In this document: piece after piece, positions 1 through 5,617 of the stretch
Layout: each line of letters begins with the position of its first letter
Numbering within the stretch: position 1 is the first letter of the stretch
Origin: Elusimicrobiota bacterium
GTDB taxonomy: Bacteria > RUG730
DNA: 7,577 bases
Direction of reading: 5' to 3'
Assembly: GCA_031259185.1 (NCBI GenBank)
Contig: JAIRLV010000016.1
Coordinates: 1 to 7,577 of the forward strand
The notes under the pieces: generated by a model
Databases searched by the model: none
Told to the model about the DNA's origin: nothing
Seen by the model: only the letters and a program-made list of their open reading frames with translations
Program-made: the position numbers and the translations under genes

Positions 1-1
1 A

Positions 2-109
2 TTGATAGGAAATACTGGGCTCAGTACAGGTCCGCATTTACATTATGAAGTCAGATATAACCAAAAAAATCAAAATCCAATGAAATTTATTTTACAAAAG
101 GAATCGTGA
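2..109 (+). CDS. M23 (LytM-type) metallopeptidase, C-terminal fragment
   Basis: This is the last 35 codons of a gene that begins before the window. The frame opens at base 2 and ends with TGA at 107-109. It reads LIGNTGLSTGPHLHYEVR, the hallmark C-terminal motif of M23 peptidases: G-x-S/T-T-G-P-H-L-H-[YF]-E. The second His of H-L-H is a zinc ligand in the family, and a short tail of about 17 residues follows. Family members cut peptidoglycan cross-bridges or stem peptides in the periplasm. The gene lies 116 bases upstream of a bactofilin, and M23 peptidase next to bactofilin is a recurrent pair in cell-shape loci (for example LmdC/BacA, and Csd peptidases with CcmA). The fragment is too short to show a signal peptide, a coiled coil or whether the remaining zinc ligands are present. 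Family assignment is firm; the exact role is inferred from context. Confidence 0.88.
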   Translation: MIGNTGLSTGPHLHYEVRYNQKNQNPMKFILQKES

Positions 110-225
110 AAGTCATAAATAATAAAGTTTTAAATTATAAATTTTACAAATAAATTATTTCATTTAATTATAATTTTTTTCAAAATTTATTCTAAAATTA
201 ATTAAAAAAATAAGGAGATATTTTT

Positions 226-606
226 ATGTCTTTTGGGAATAATGATAAAAAAATTTTAGAAAAAGTTGAAACGTATATAGCAAATGATGTTGTTATAAAT
301 GGATCTTTAAATTCAAAAACAGGTTCTTTAAGAATAGATGGTGAGGTTAATGGTGAATTTATAAAAGCAAAAGGTGTTATTATTGGAGAAAAAGCTAAAA
401 TTACTGGGAATATAGAGGCTGATATGGTTATTATAGCTGGTGAAGTTAAAGGAAATGTTTTAGCAGTTAAAAAATTAGAAGTATTAGAAAAAGCTAAGAT
501 TACTGGCAACTTGATATCTCCAGTAATTTCTATCATGGAAGGCTCTGTTTTTGAAGGAAACTGTAAAATGTTAAATACTGAACAAAAAGATAATTCAAAA
601 AAATGA
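226..606 (+). CDS. Bactofilin (polymer-forming cytoskeletal protein, DUF583)
   Basis: The protein has 126 residues, usual for a small bactofilin. After a hydrophilic N-terminus (1-20) the core, about 21-115, is a succession of short beta strands with Gly-rich turns. Examples are INGSLNSKTGSLRIDGEVNG, VIIGEKAKITGNI, MVIIAGEVKGNV and LEVLEKAKITGNL, the pattern of a right-handed beta-helix. A lysine-rich tail (TEQKDNSKK) follows. Bactofilins polymerise without nucleotide into filaments on the inner face of the membrane and position cell-wall enzymes. The octapeptide EKAKITGN occurs twice, at 55-62 and 88-95, 33 residues apart, which fits two helix rungs. The start is set by TAAGGAG at 211-217, eight bases before ATG. 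The M23 peptidase upstream is the likely partner. The gene ends 28 bases before the next one, so the two may share a transcript. Confidence 0.93.
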   Translation: MSFGNNDKKILEKVETYIANDVVINGSLNSKTGSLRIDGEVNGEFIKAKGVIIGEKAKITGNIEADMVIIAGEVKGNVLAVKKLEVLEKAKITGNLISPVISIMEGSVFEGNCKMLNTEQKDNSKK

Positions 607-634
607 AAAAAAATTTAATCTAGGATAAAAATTT

Positions 635-1348
635 ATGTCAATGATGAAATTTTTTAGAAATAATATAAAAGCTATTTTTATAATTTTAATACTTTGCTTG
701 ATTGTTGGATTGTTTGCAGGAATTGGTTCTTATATATTTATGGAAAAAAAGAATATTATTCTCAGTATAAATGGAAAGAAAATTAATCTTGAAACTTTTC
801 AAAAATTGAAAAATAATTATATTTATCAACTTAAGCAAGAAAACCCAAATGAAGAAATTGATGAAAAAAAAGTGGAGCAAGAAATAATTAATATGCTTGT
901 TCAAGAAAGCATTTTTTTACAAAAGGCAGAAGCAATTGGCGAAGTCGTTTCAAATAGGGAAATCATGGAGCTTGTAATGAGATATCCAATTTTTCAGAAA
1001 AATGAAAGGTTTGACATAAATACTTACTATGAAACAGTCCGTTTTGTTTTGAAGCAGTCTCCTGATAAATTTGAAAAAACGCTTGCCGAAAAAATAAAAA
1101 CGGATAAAATTAAACTAGATATAATAAATTTTACAAAAATTTCTGAAAAAGAATTAGAATTTGAATACGATCTCTTTAAATTTAAAAATCAAAATAACAT
1201 TGAGAACAAAAAAGACCTAGAAATCTCAATTAAAGATTTTGAAAGCAATTTTTTAAACGATAAGAAAACGCGACACTTAAACGATTGGTTTGCAATGAAT
1301 TTAAATAAATCAGATATAAAAATTACTTTGCCAGAATCTTTAGAATAA
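635..1348 (+). CDS. Membrane-anchored SurA N-terminal-like protein without a PPIase domain
   Basis: The protein has 237 residues. The N-terminus has Lys/Arg at 5, 8 and 12, then a hydrophobic segment at about 11-35 (FIILILCLIVGLFAGIGSYIF). This predicts an uncleaved anchor with the rest in the periplasm, as in PpiD. From about 43 it follows the SurA_N/PpiD_N pattern: a short strand with the turn INGKKI, helix NLETFQKLKNNY, then EIINMLVQESIFLQKAEAIG and a VSNREI segment, running to about 175. The C-terminus (about 206-230, ending LNDWFAMNLNKSDIKI) resembles the last helix and strand that close the SurA chaperone fold. The parvulin domain usually inserted between these parts is absent, so this is probably a holdase chaperone rather than an isomerase. 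AGGA at 622-625, nine bases before ATG, supports this start; in-frame ATGs at 641 and 644 are weaker. The family call rests on pattern recognition; the client is unknown. Confidence 0.72.
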   Translation: MSMMKFFRNNIKAIFIILILCLIVGLFAGIGSYIFMEKKNIILSINGKKINLETFQKLKNNYIYQLKQENPNEEIDEKKVEQEIINMLVQESIFLQKAEAIGEVVSNREIMELVMRYPIFQKNERFDINTYYETVRFVLKQSPDKFEKTLAEKIKTDKIKLDIINFTKISEKELEFEYDLFKFKNQNNIENKKDLEISIKDFESNFLNDKKTRHLNDWFAMNLNKSDIKITLPESLE

Positions 1349-1366
1349 AAATTCGCATTTATATTT

Positions 1367-1392
1367 TTTCTATCATAGAAATATTTTTTTTT
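1367..1392 (+). terminator. Possible weak intrinsic terminator after the SurA-like gene
   Basis: TTTCTA at 1367-1372 and TAGAAA at 1376-1381 form a six-pair stem with a three-base loop, followed almost at once by nine T at 1384-1392. It lies 19 bases after the stop codon. The stem has only one G-C pair, so it would be weak, and inverted repeats with T-runs arise easily in such AT-rich DNA. Position and layout are right for ending the envelope-gene transcript. Confidence 0.4.
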
Positions 1393-1489
1393 AAAATTAT
1401 TTGATATATTTTTAAAATCCCAAAATATAAAAGTCAAAAAATTTAATTTAATCTTAAAACAATATTTTATAATGAAATTTCTTATTTGC

Positions 1490-1519
1490 TTGAATAATTT
1501 ATTATAAATATGCTAAAAT
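1490..1519 (+). promoter_or_regulatory. Candidate promoter for leuC (TTGAAT, extended -10 TGCTAAAAT)
   Basis: TTGAAT at 1490-1495 is followed after 18 bases by TAAAAT at 1514-1519, preceded by TG at 1511-1512 as in an extended -10. This is the best-spaced sigma-70-like pair in the gap. It would start transcription near 1526 and leave a leader of about 170 bases before leuC. A very similar TGTTAAAAT lies just upstream of the tRNA gene at 7361-7369. AT-rich DNA produces such matches by chance. Confidence 0.4.
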
Positions 1520-1625
1520 ATAAAGATATAGATAATAGATTTTTAACAATATAGTACTTTAAAGATAGTCGTATCATAAAAGCGTAGATGAAAATAAATT
1601 AATACTCTAAAATATTAACATATAC

Positions 1626-1668
1626 TTGACATCGCCATAAAATAAAACATTCCCATTTTTTCTATAAT
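1626..1668 (+). promoter_or_regulatory. Perfect TTGACA and perfect TATAAT, wrongly spaced, near leuC
   Basis: TTGACA at 1626-1631 and TATAAT at 1663-1668 both match the consensus exactly but are 31 bases apart, too far for one sigma-70 promoter. TATAAT alone, without a good -35, could drive leuC with a leader of about 24 bases. TTGACA has no good -10 at 16-18 bases (bases 1648-1654 are C-rich). This is a candidate only. Confidence 0.28.
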
Positions 1669-1686
1669 TAAAGAATATATAAATTT

Positions 1687-1691
1687 AGGAG
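1687..1691 (+). promoter_or_regulatory. Ribosome binding site that fixes the leuC start
   Basis: AGGAG at 1687-1691 is seven bases before ATG at 1699. A TTG codon directly before it, at 1696, is in frame and would lengthen the protein by one residue, but it is closer to the site and is the poorer start codon. Confidence 0.8.
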
Positions 1692-1698
1692 ACTTTTG

Positions 1699-2985
1699 AT
1701 GTGGGACAACAAAAATAACCAGAAATCAGTCTTGGGATTGACTATAGCTGAAAAAATTTTATCTAACCATTCTGGAAAAATTGTTAGAGCTGGTGAATTG
1801 ACAGTTGCAGATTTAGATTTTGTATTTGGACAAGACGGAACTAGCGGGGTTGTAATTGACTCTTTTAGAGATATGGGAGCGACAAAAGTTTTTGATGCAA
1901 AAAAATGCGCTATGATTTTGGATCATAGTTGTCCTAGTCCAATACAAGGAGTCAGCGCTATCCACAAAAAAATTAGAGACTTTGCGAAAAAAACTGGTAT
2001 AATTTTGCATGACATTGGAGATGGTGTTTGCCATCAATTAATTCCAGAAAGAGGTTATGTTGTATCAGGCGACCTAATAATAGGCGCAGATTCTCATACT
2101 TGCACATATGGAGCATTGAATATGTGTTCTACTGGCATGGGCTCTACTGATGTTGCAACTGGAATGATAGCGGGAAAAACTTGGTTTAAAGTCCCAGAAA
2201 CTATAAAGTTTATATGTAATGGGAAATTACAAAAAGGAGTTTATGCAAAAGATTTGATATTATTTTTAATAGGTCAAGTCAGAGCAGATGGAGCAACTTA
2301 TAATGCTGTAGAGTATGTTGGGGAAGCTATAAAAGATCTGTCTATAGAATCTAGAATGACGATTTGTAACATGGCGATTGAGATGGGGGCAAAATTTGGC
2401 ATAATGGAATTTGACGATAAAACAGAAAAATGGATTAGAAATAAAACTAATAGAGATTTTTTACCAGTTGAGTCTGATGATAATGCAAAATATTTTAAAA
2501 TATTTGAATATGATGTCTCAAAAATAGAACCTCAAATTGCAATGCCTCATAGCGTTGACAATGTTGTGCCAATAAAAGAAGTGTTGGGGACAAAAATTGA
2601 TGAAGCAGTTTTAGGGACTTGTACGAATGGGAGGATTGAAGATCTAGAAATAGCGGCAAATATTTTAAAAGGTAAAAAAATCAATAAAGACGTTAGATTT
2701 ATAGTTGCGCCAGCTTCAAGAAATATTTTGTTAGAAGCAATAGAAAAAGGCTATATTCAAACTTTTATAAAAGCAGGTGCAGCAGTTGTAACTCCGGGCT
2801 GTGGTCCTTGTGTTGGGACGCATAATGGTGTTCCAGCAGATGGCGAAAATGTCATTTCAACTGCTAATAGAAATTTTAAAGGTAGAATGGGAAATGCTAA
2901 AGCTTTTATTCATTTGGCTTCACCAGCTAGCGTGACAGTGGCTGCTATTGAAGGAAAAATCACAGATCCAAGGAATTATATTTAA
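1699..2985 (+). CDS. leuC: 3-isopropylmalate dehydratase (isomerase) large subunit LeuC
   Basis: LeuC and LeuD together isomerise 2-isopropylmalate to 3-isopropylmalate in cytosolic leucine synthesis, using a [4Fe-4S] cluster. The protein has 428 residues from ATG. This matches the shorter (about 420-residue) aconitase-family LeuC that pairs with a separate small LeuD, not the longer E. coli type near 466. Visible motifs are DHSCPS at 75-80, GADSHTCTYGALN at 129-141, cluster ligand Cys308 in GTCTNGR, Cys368 and Cys371 in PGCGPC, and NRNFKGRMG at 390-398. All three cluster cysteines are present and the frame is intact, so it should be active. cutA begins three bases after the stop; the partner leuD lies about 1.8 kb downstream beyond a restriction-modification pair, which is an unusual split. 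Homoaconitase is a related alternative, since the two are hard to separate by sequence, but the LeuD-like partner favours the leucine pathway. Confidence 0.93.
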   Translation: MWDNKNNQKSVLGLTIAEKILSNHSGKIVRAGELTVADLDFVFGQDGTSGVVIDSFRDMGATKVFDAKKCAMILDHSCPSPIQGVSAIHKKIRDFAKKTGIILHDIGDGVCHQLIPERGYVVSGDLIIGADSHTCTYGALNMCSTGMGSTDVATGMIAGKTWFKVPETIKFICNGKLQKGVYAKDLILFLIGQVRADGATYNAVEYVGEAIKDLSIESRMTICNMAIEMGAKFGIMEFDDKTEKWIRNKTNRDFLPVESDDNAKYFKIFEYDVSKIEPQIAMPHSVDNVVPIKEVLGTKIDEAVLGTCTNGRIEDLEIAANILKGKKINKDVRFIVAPASRNILLEAIEKGYIQTFIKAGAAVVTPGCGPCVGTHNGVPADGENVISTANRNFKGRMGNAKAFIHLASPASVTVAAIEGKITDPRNYI

Positions 2986-2988
2986 TTT

Positions 2989-3318
2989 ATGAAAATCAAC
3001 AATGAATTCATTGTAATTTTAATTACAACTAAAAATAATGATGAAGCAAAAAAAATAGCAAAAATTTTATTGACAAAAAATTTGATTGCATGCGCTAATA
3101 TTATTAACAAAGTTGAATCAATTTATAATTGGAATGAAAAACTTGTAGAAGATTCAGAAAGTTTAATTATTTTAAAGAGCGAAAAAAAGCTTTTTAATAA
3201 AATTTCCAAAATTGTTAAAGAAAATCATTCTTATTCTGTACCAGAAATATTAGCTTTACCAATAATTGATGGAGATAATGATTATTTAGCTTGGATAAAA
3301 GGTTGTTTAGTTGTTTGA
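2989..3318 (+). CDS. cutA: CutA1 divalent-cation tolerance protein
   Basis: The protein has 109 residues, normal for CutA1. It shows the family signature through its length: ITTKNNDEAKKIAKILL near the N-terminus, LIACANI at 32-38, V-x-SIYNW-x-x-K around 42-51, LIILKS at 59-64, HSYSVPEILALPI at 80-92 and YLAWI at 99-103. CutA1 forms very stable ferredoxin-like trimers that bind divalent metals such as copper. Its cellular role remains uncertain, although it was named for copper tolerance in E. coli. The start lies three bases after the leuC stop and has no good Shine-Dalgarno site (the nearest, AGGA at 2971-2974, is 14 bases away). Translation probably depends on ribosomes finishing leuC. No metabolic link with leucine is evident. 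Confidence 0.93.
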   Translation: MKINNEFIVILITTKNNDEAKKIAKILLTKNLIACANIINKVESIYNWNEKLVEDSESLIILKSEKKLFNKISKIVKENHSYSVPEILALPIIDGDNDYLAWIKGCLVV

Positions 3319-3374
3319 ATTTTGAACTTAAATTTTTTTTGTTAATACGTCTAAAAATGAGAACTTAATTTATT

Positions 3375-3971
3375 ATGAAAGATAAAAATATAATTACCAT
3401 ATTGAACGATATTAAATATATAAAAAATATCTATAAAGATTTGATAAAAATTTTGCCATCTTTTGATATTACAGATACAAAAATTTTGCCTTATGGGCTA
3501 AAAGCTCATACAAGATCGGTTTCATGGCTAGTAGAACAAGTTATAAACCAACAGACTAAATATAATAAAAAAGTTTTAAATCTTGATGAAGTTGATTTTG
3601 ATATGCCAGATACTTCTTTACATGATTGTAAAATTATAAAAGATAATAAAACTTATTACATCAATGTAAAAATTAAGATTGATGGAAAAGAAAATAAAAA
3701 TGACATTTCTGCTGTAGAGAAACTTTATTTTAGTTATCAAAGTAATAAAAATTATAATTTGATTTTTGTTTGTTTTGGTATAAAATTTAGTGATATAACA
3801 ATTTCTTTTGATAAAAATTATTTAGAAATATTTTCTGCTCAATTTTTGCCAATTTACATAAATCCTAGAAATGATAAAATACAAGCTAAATATAGGCATA
3901 ACCCAGAAATAAGAACTAGAGAAAATTTTTTAAAATTATTAAAAGAAAAGTCAACGAGTATAAAATTATGA
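3375..3971 (+). CDS. Putative Type II restriction endonuclease (unnamed family)
   Basis: The protein has 198 residues, with no membrane segment or signal peptide. Its last four bases overlap the start of a DNA methyltransferase (ATGA at 3968-3971), the classic layout of a Type II restriction-modification pair. A PD-(D/E)xK-like core can be proposed: helix with Glu54 (SWLVEQVINQQ), then MPDTSLHDC at 77-85 with Asp79 and Asp84, then YYINVK with Asn97 and Lys99. Asn would replace the usual acidic residue of D/E-x-K. A basic, Asn-rich stretch (KENKND, 105-110) follows, then hydrophobic strands NLIFVCFGIKF and QFLPIYINPRNDKIQA. I do not recognise a named enzyme family or recognition site; ScaI- and HincII-type sequences as I remember them do not match. 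The Shine-Dalgarno site is weak. The frame is intact. Function rests mainly on the neighbour; the residue assignments are inference. Confidence 0.68.
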   Translation: MKDKNIITILNDIKYIKNIYKDLIKILPSFDITDTKILPYGLKAHTRSVSWLVEQVINQQTKYNKKVLNLDEVDFDMPDTSLHDCKIIKDNKTYYINVKIKIDGKENKNDISAVEKLYFSYQSNKNYNLIFVCFGIKFSDITISFDKNYLEIFSAQFLPIYINPRNDKIQAKYRHNPEIRTRENFLKLLKEKSTSIKL

Positions 3972-4762
3972 CATACAAAAACAAAATATTTAATGAAAAT
4001 TGCTTAGATGGAGCTATAAAAATACCAGAAAAAGCAATAGATTTGATTATTGCAGATCCGCCTTATTGTTTAGGAAAAGATTATGGTAATAACTCTGATA
4101 AAATGCAATCGGAAGAATATTTAAGATGGACTTATAAATGGTTGGACATTTTTATACCAAAATTGAAAGAAGATGGGAGCTTGTATATTTTTCTATCTTG
4201 GCGGTATTCGCCAGAAATTTTTACTTATATAAAAAAAAAGATGTTAATGATTAATGAAATAATATGGGATAGACGAGTGCCTAGCATGGGAGGAAGTACT
4301 AGAAAATTTTCTTCAGTTCACGATAATATTGGTTTTTTTGTTAATTCAAAAAATTATTATTTTAATTTGGATAAAATAAGAATTCCTTATGATGAAGAAG
4401 TAAAAAAAGCAAGGACAAGAACAATTTTTATTGGTAAAAAATGGTTAGAATTAGGATATAATCCAAAAGATTTATGGAGTATTAGTAGGATTCATAGACA
4501 AGAAAAAGAACGCGAAAATCATCCTACGCAAAAACCATTGGAAATTATAGATAGATTGATATTAGCAAGTTGCCCAGACAATGGAATTGTATTAGATCCA
4601 TTTTTAGGTAGCGGAACAACCATAATTTCAGCTATAAAAAATAATGTTAATTATTGTGGATTTGAAATCAATGAAAAATATTTTGAAAATATTGAAAAAA
4701 GAATAAAAAATAATTCAAATATGTTTAATTTTAATAATTTTGAGATTGAATGTTCTCTTTGA
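3968..4762 (+). CDS. Type II DNA methyltransferase, beta class, probably N6-adenine
   Basis: The protein has 264 residues. It transfers a methyl group from S-adenosylmethionine to DNA and would protect host sites from the overlapping endonuclease. The catalytic motif IV, DPPY, is at 30-33; HPTQKP is at 185-190; the AdoMet-binding motif I, DPFLGSGTT, is at 210-218, followed by a GFEIN strand at 231-235. Catalytic motif first and AdoMet motif last is the beta-class order. DPPY favours N6-adenine, although beta enzymes can also make N4-cytosine. The middle (WDRRVPSMGG at 100-109, VHDNIGFF at 117-124, then ELGYNPKDLWSISRIHRQ) is laid out like RsrI-type methyltransferases and probably carries target recognition. 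Translation is likely coupled to the endonuclease through the ATGA overlap. No controller (C) protein gene is present. The frame is complete with all key motifs. The target sequence cannot be read from the protein. Confidence 0.9.
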   Translation: MTYKNKIFNENCLDGAIKIPEKAIDLIIADPPYCLGKDYGNNSDKMQSEEYLRWTYKWLDIFIPKLKEDGSLYIFLSWRYSPEIFTYIKKKMLMINEIIWDRRVPSMGGSTRKFSSVHDNIGFFVNSKNYYFNLDKIRIPYDEEVKKARTRTIFIGKKWLELGYNPKDLWSISRIHRQEKERENHPTQKPLEIIDRLILASCPDNGIVLDPFLGSGTTIISAIKNNVNYCGFEINEKYFENIEKRIKNNSNMFNFNNFEIECSL

Positions 4763-4801
4763 GTTATTTGTTTTAATTTTAAATTATAAAGAGGTAAAAA
4801 T

Positions 4802-5326
4802 ATGGCTTTAGAAGGAAATGTACATAGATTTAAAAAGCCAGACGGCAATGATAACGACATAAATACTGATTACATAATTTCTGGAAGATATAAATTTCAA
4901 TGCGAAGATTATAATGAACTTGCAAAACATATTATGGAGGATTTAGATGCAAACTTTTATACCAAAATCTCAAAAGGTGATTTCATAGTAGCAGGGGAAA
5001 ATTTTGGCTGTGGCTCGTCAAGAGAACAAGCTCCTATTGTTATTATTCATTCAGGGATTTCTGCCGTGATTGCAAAATCGTTTGCAAGAATATTTTTTAG
5101 AAATGCTTTTAACAAAGGCTTACCTCTAATAGAATGCGATACTGATAAAATAGATGCTGGGGATAAATTGCGATTGGATTTAGAAAATGGTATACTAAAA
5201 AATACTACAAAAAATCAAGAAATTAAATTCAAACCAATACCAAAACTTATGCTGAAATTATTAAACGACGGTGGACTTATAGAACATTTTAAAAAAAATA
5301 AAGGGTTTTTTAATATTTGCGAATAG
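4802..5326 (+). CDS. leuD: 3-isopropylmalate dehydratase (isomerase) small subunit LeuD
   Basis: This is the swivelling small subunit that completes the LeuC active site. It has 174 residues, slightly longer than the usual 160-170 of this short LeuD type; the extra length is a Phe- and Lys-rich tail (KKNKGFFNICE). Motifs are NTDYI at 21-25 near the N-terminus, GENFGCGSSREQAP at 65-78, which includes the substrate-binding Ser-Ser-Arg loop, and SFARIFFRNAFNKGLP at 93-108. The start is firm: AGAGG at 4790-4794 lies seven bases before ATG. It sits 39 bases after the methyltransferase stop and has its own strong ribosome site, unlike the two genes that precede it, so its translation does not depend on them. 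I see no separate promoter, so it may rely on readthrough from leuC across the restriction-modification genes. The frame is intact. Confidence 0.95.
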   Translation: MALEGNVHRFKKPDGNDNDINTDYIISGRYKFQCEDYNELAKHIMEDLDANFYTKISKGDFIVAGENFGCGSSREQAPIVIIHSGISAVIAKSFARIFFRNAFNKGLPLIECDTDKIDAGDKLRLDLENGILKNTTKNQEIKFKPIPKLMLKLLNDGGLIEHFKKNKGFFNICE

Positions 5327-5483
5327 ACTTTTTGAATAAATTTTAGCTGGGAAAATAAAGTAATTCTTAAAAAACATAGTTATAGTTATATATTTATGTA
5401 AAAAAAATTGTTTTAATTTTAAATCAATAATTATTAATATTTTTAAAAAATAATCTAAAAACTTTTTAAATATTACTGTATAC

Positions 5484-5489
5484 TATAAT
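5484..5489 (+). promoter_or_regulatory. Candidate -10 element for purH (TATAAT)
   Basis: An exact TATAAT lies about 130 bases before the purH start. No good -35 is found at 16-18 bases; the DNA there is ACTTTT-like. If used, transcription would start near 5496 and leave a leader of about 120 bases. Support is limited to the hexamer. Confidence 0.35.
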
Positions 5490-5607
5490 GTGGTATGTAT
5501 TGCAATATATTGTCTATAAAATATTTTATAAATATATTAAAACATCATTAAATTTTATATGCTATTTCAATTTTTCATATTAAAAAAATTTTGATGCAAA
5601 AAAAATT

Positions 5608-5612
5608 AGGAG
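5608..5612 (+). promoter_or_regulatory. Ribosome binding site that fixes the purH start
   Basis: AGGAG at 5608-5612 is five bases before ATG at 5618. In-frame TTG at 5591 and ATG at 5594 lie upstream of this site and would place it inside the coding region. The family's conserved N-terminus (here MKISRALISVADKTG) also begins at 5618. Confidence 0.88.
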
Positions 5613-5617
5613 ATTTT

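Larger units (their letters stand above)
1349..1698. other. 350-base AT-rich gap upstream of leuC
   Basis: No convincing gene is present: frames on both strands are short, lack Shine-Dalgarno sites and resemble no family. The gap holds the possible terminator at 1367-1392 and the candidate promoters described separately. I looked for a T-box (specifier stem plus the conserved AGGGTGG element) and found none. I also saw no GC-rich attenuator stem. The stretch at about 1560-1640 contains a few more G and C than its surroundings, but I could not recognise a protein or RNA relic in it. Confidence 0.6.
5327..5617. other. 291-base AT-rich gap between leuD and purH
   Basis: I found no gene here. 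There is no clear terminator after leuD: an ATTTT/AAAAT hairpin near 5340-5356 lacks a T-run. The best promoter element is at 5484-5489. I compared the leader with the purine riboswitch pattern (paired loops around a conserved core) and saw no match. Palindromes at 5498-5507 (TATTGCAATA) and 5515-5530 (TATAAAATATTTTATA) are within chance expectation for this composition. Confidence 0.6.

Noticed and set aside
1189-1437. Minus-strand open frame overlapping the end of the SurA-like gene
   Set aside because: It is Lys/Asn/Phe-rich low-complexity translation, has no Shine-Dalgarno site, overlaps a supported gene and matches no family pattern.
1596-1700. T-box or leucine riboswitch in the leuC leader
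   Set aside because: No AGGGTGG-type element, no specifier stem and no GC-bearing terminator/antiterminator pair could be found.
3319-3374. Promoter for the restriction-modification genes (TTGAAC at 3322-3327)
   Set aside because: No acceptable -10 lies at 16-18 bases; TTAATA is only 14 bases away.
5515-5530. Perfect 16-base palindrome TATAAAATATTTTATA as an operator
   Set aside because: At this base composition roughly one such palindrome is expected by chance in the window, and no second copy was seen upstream of another gene.
5484-5590. Purine riboswitch in the purH leader
   Set aside because: The TATAA-like sequences are suggestive, but the conserved loop sequences and the three-stem arrangement are missing.
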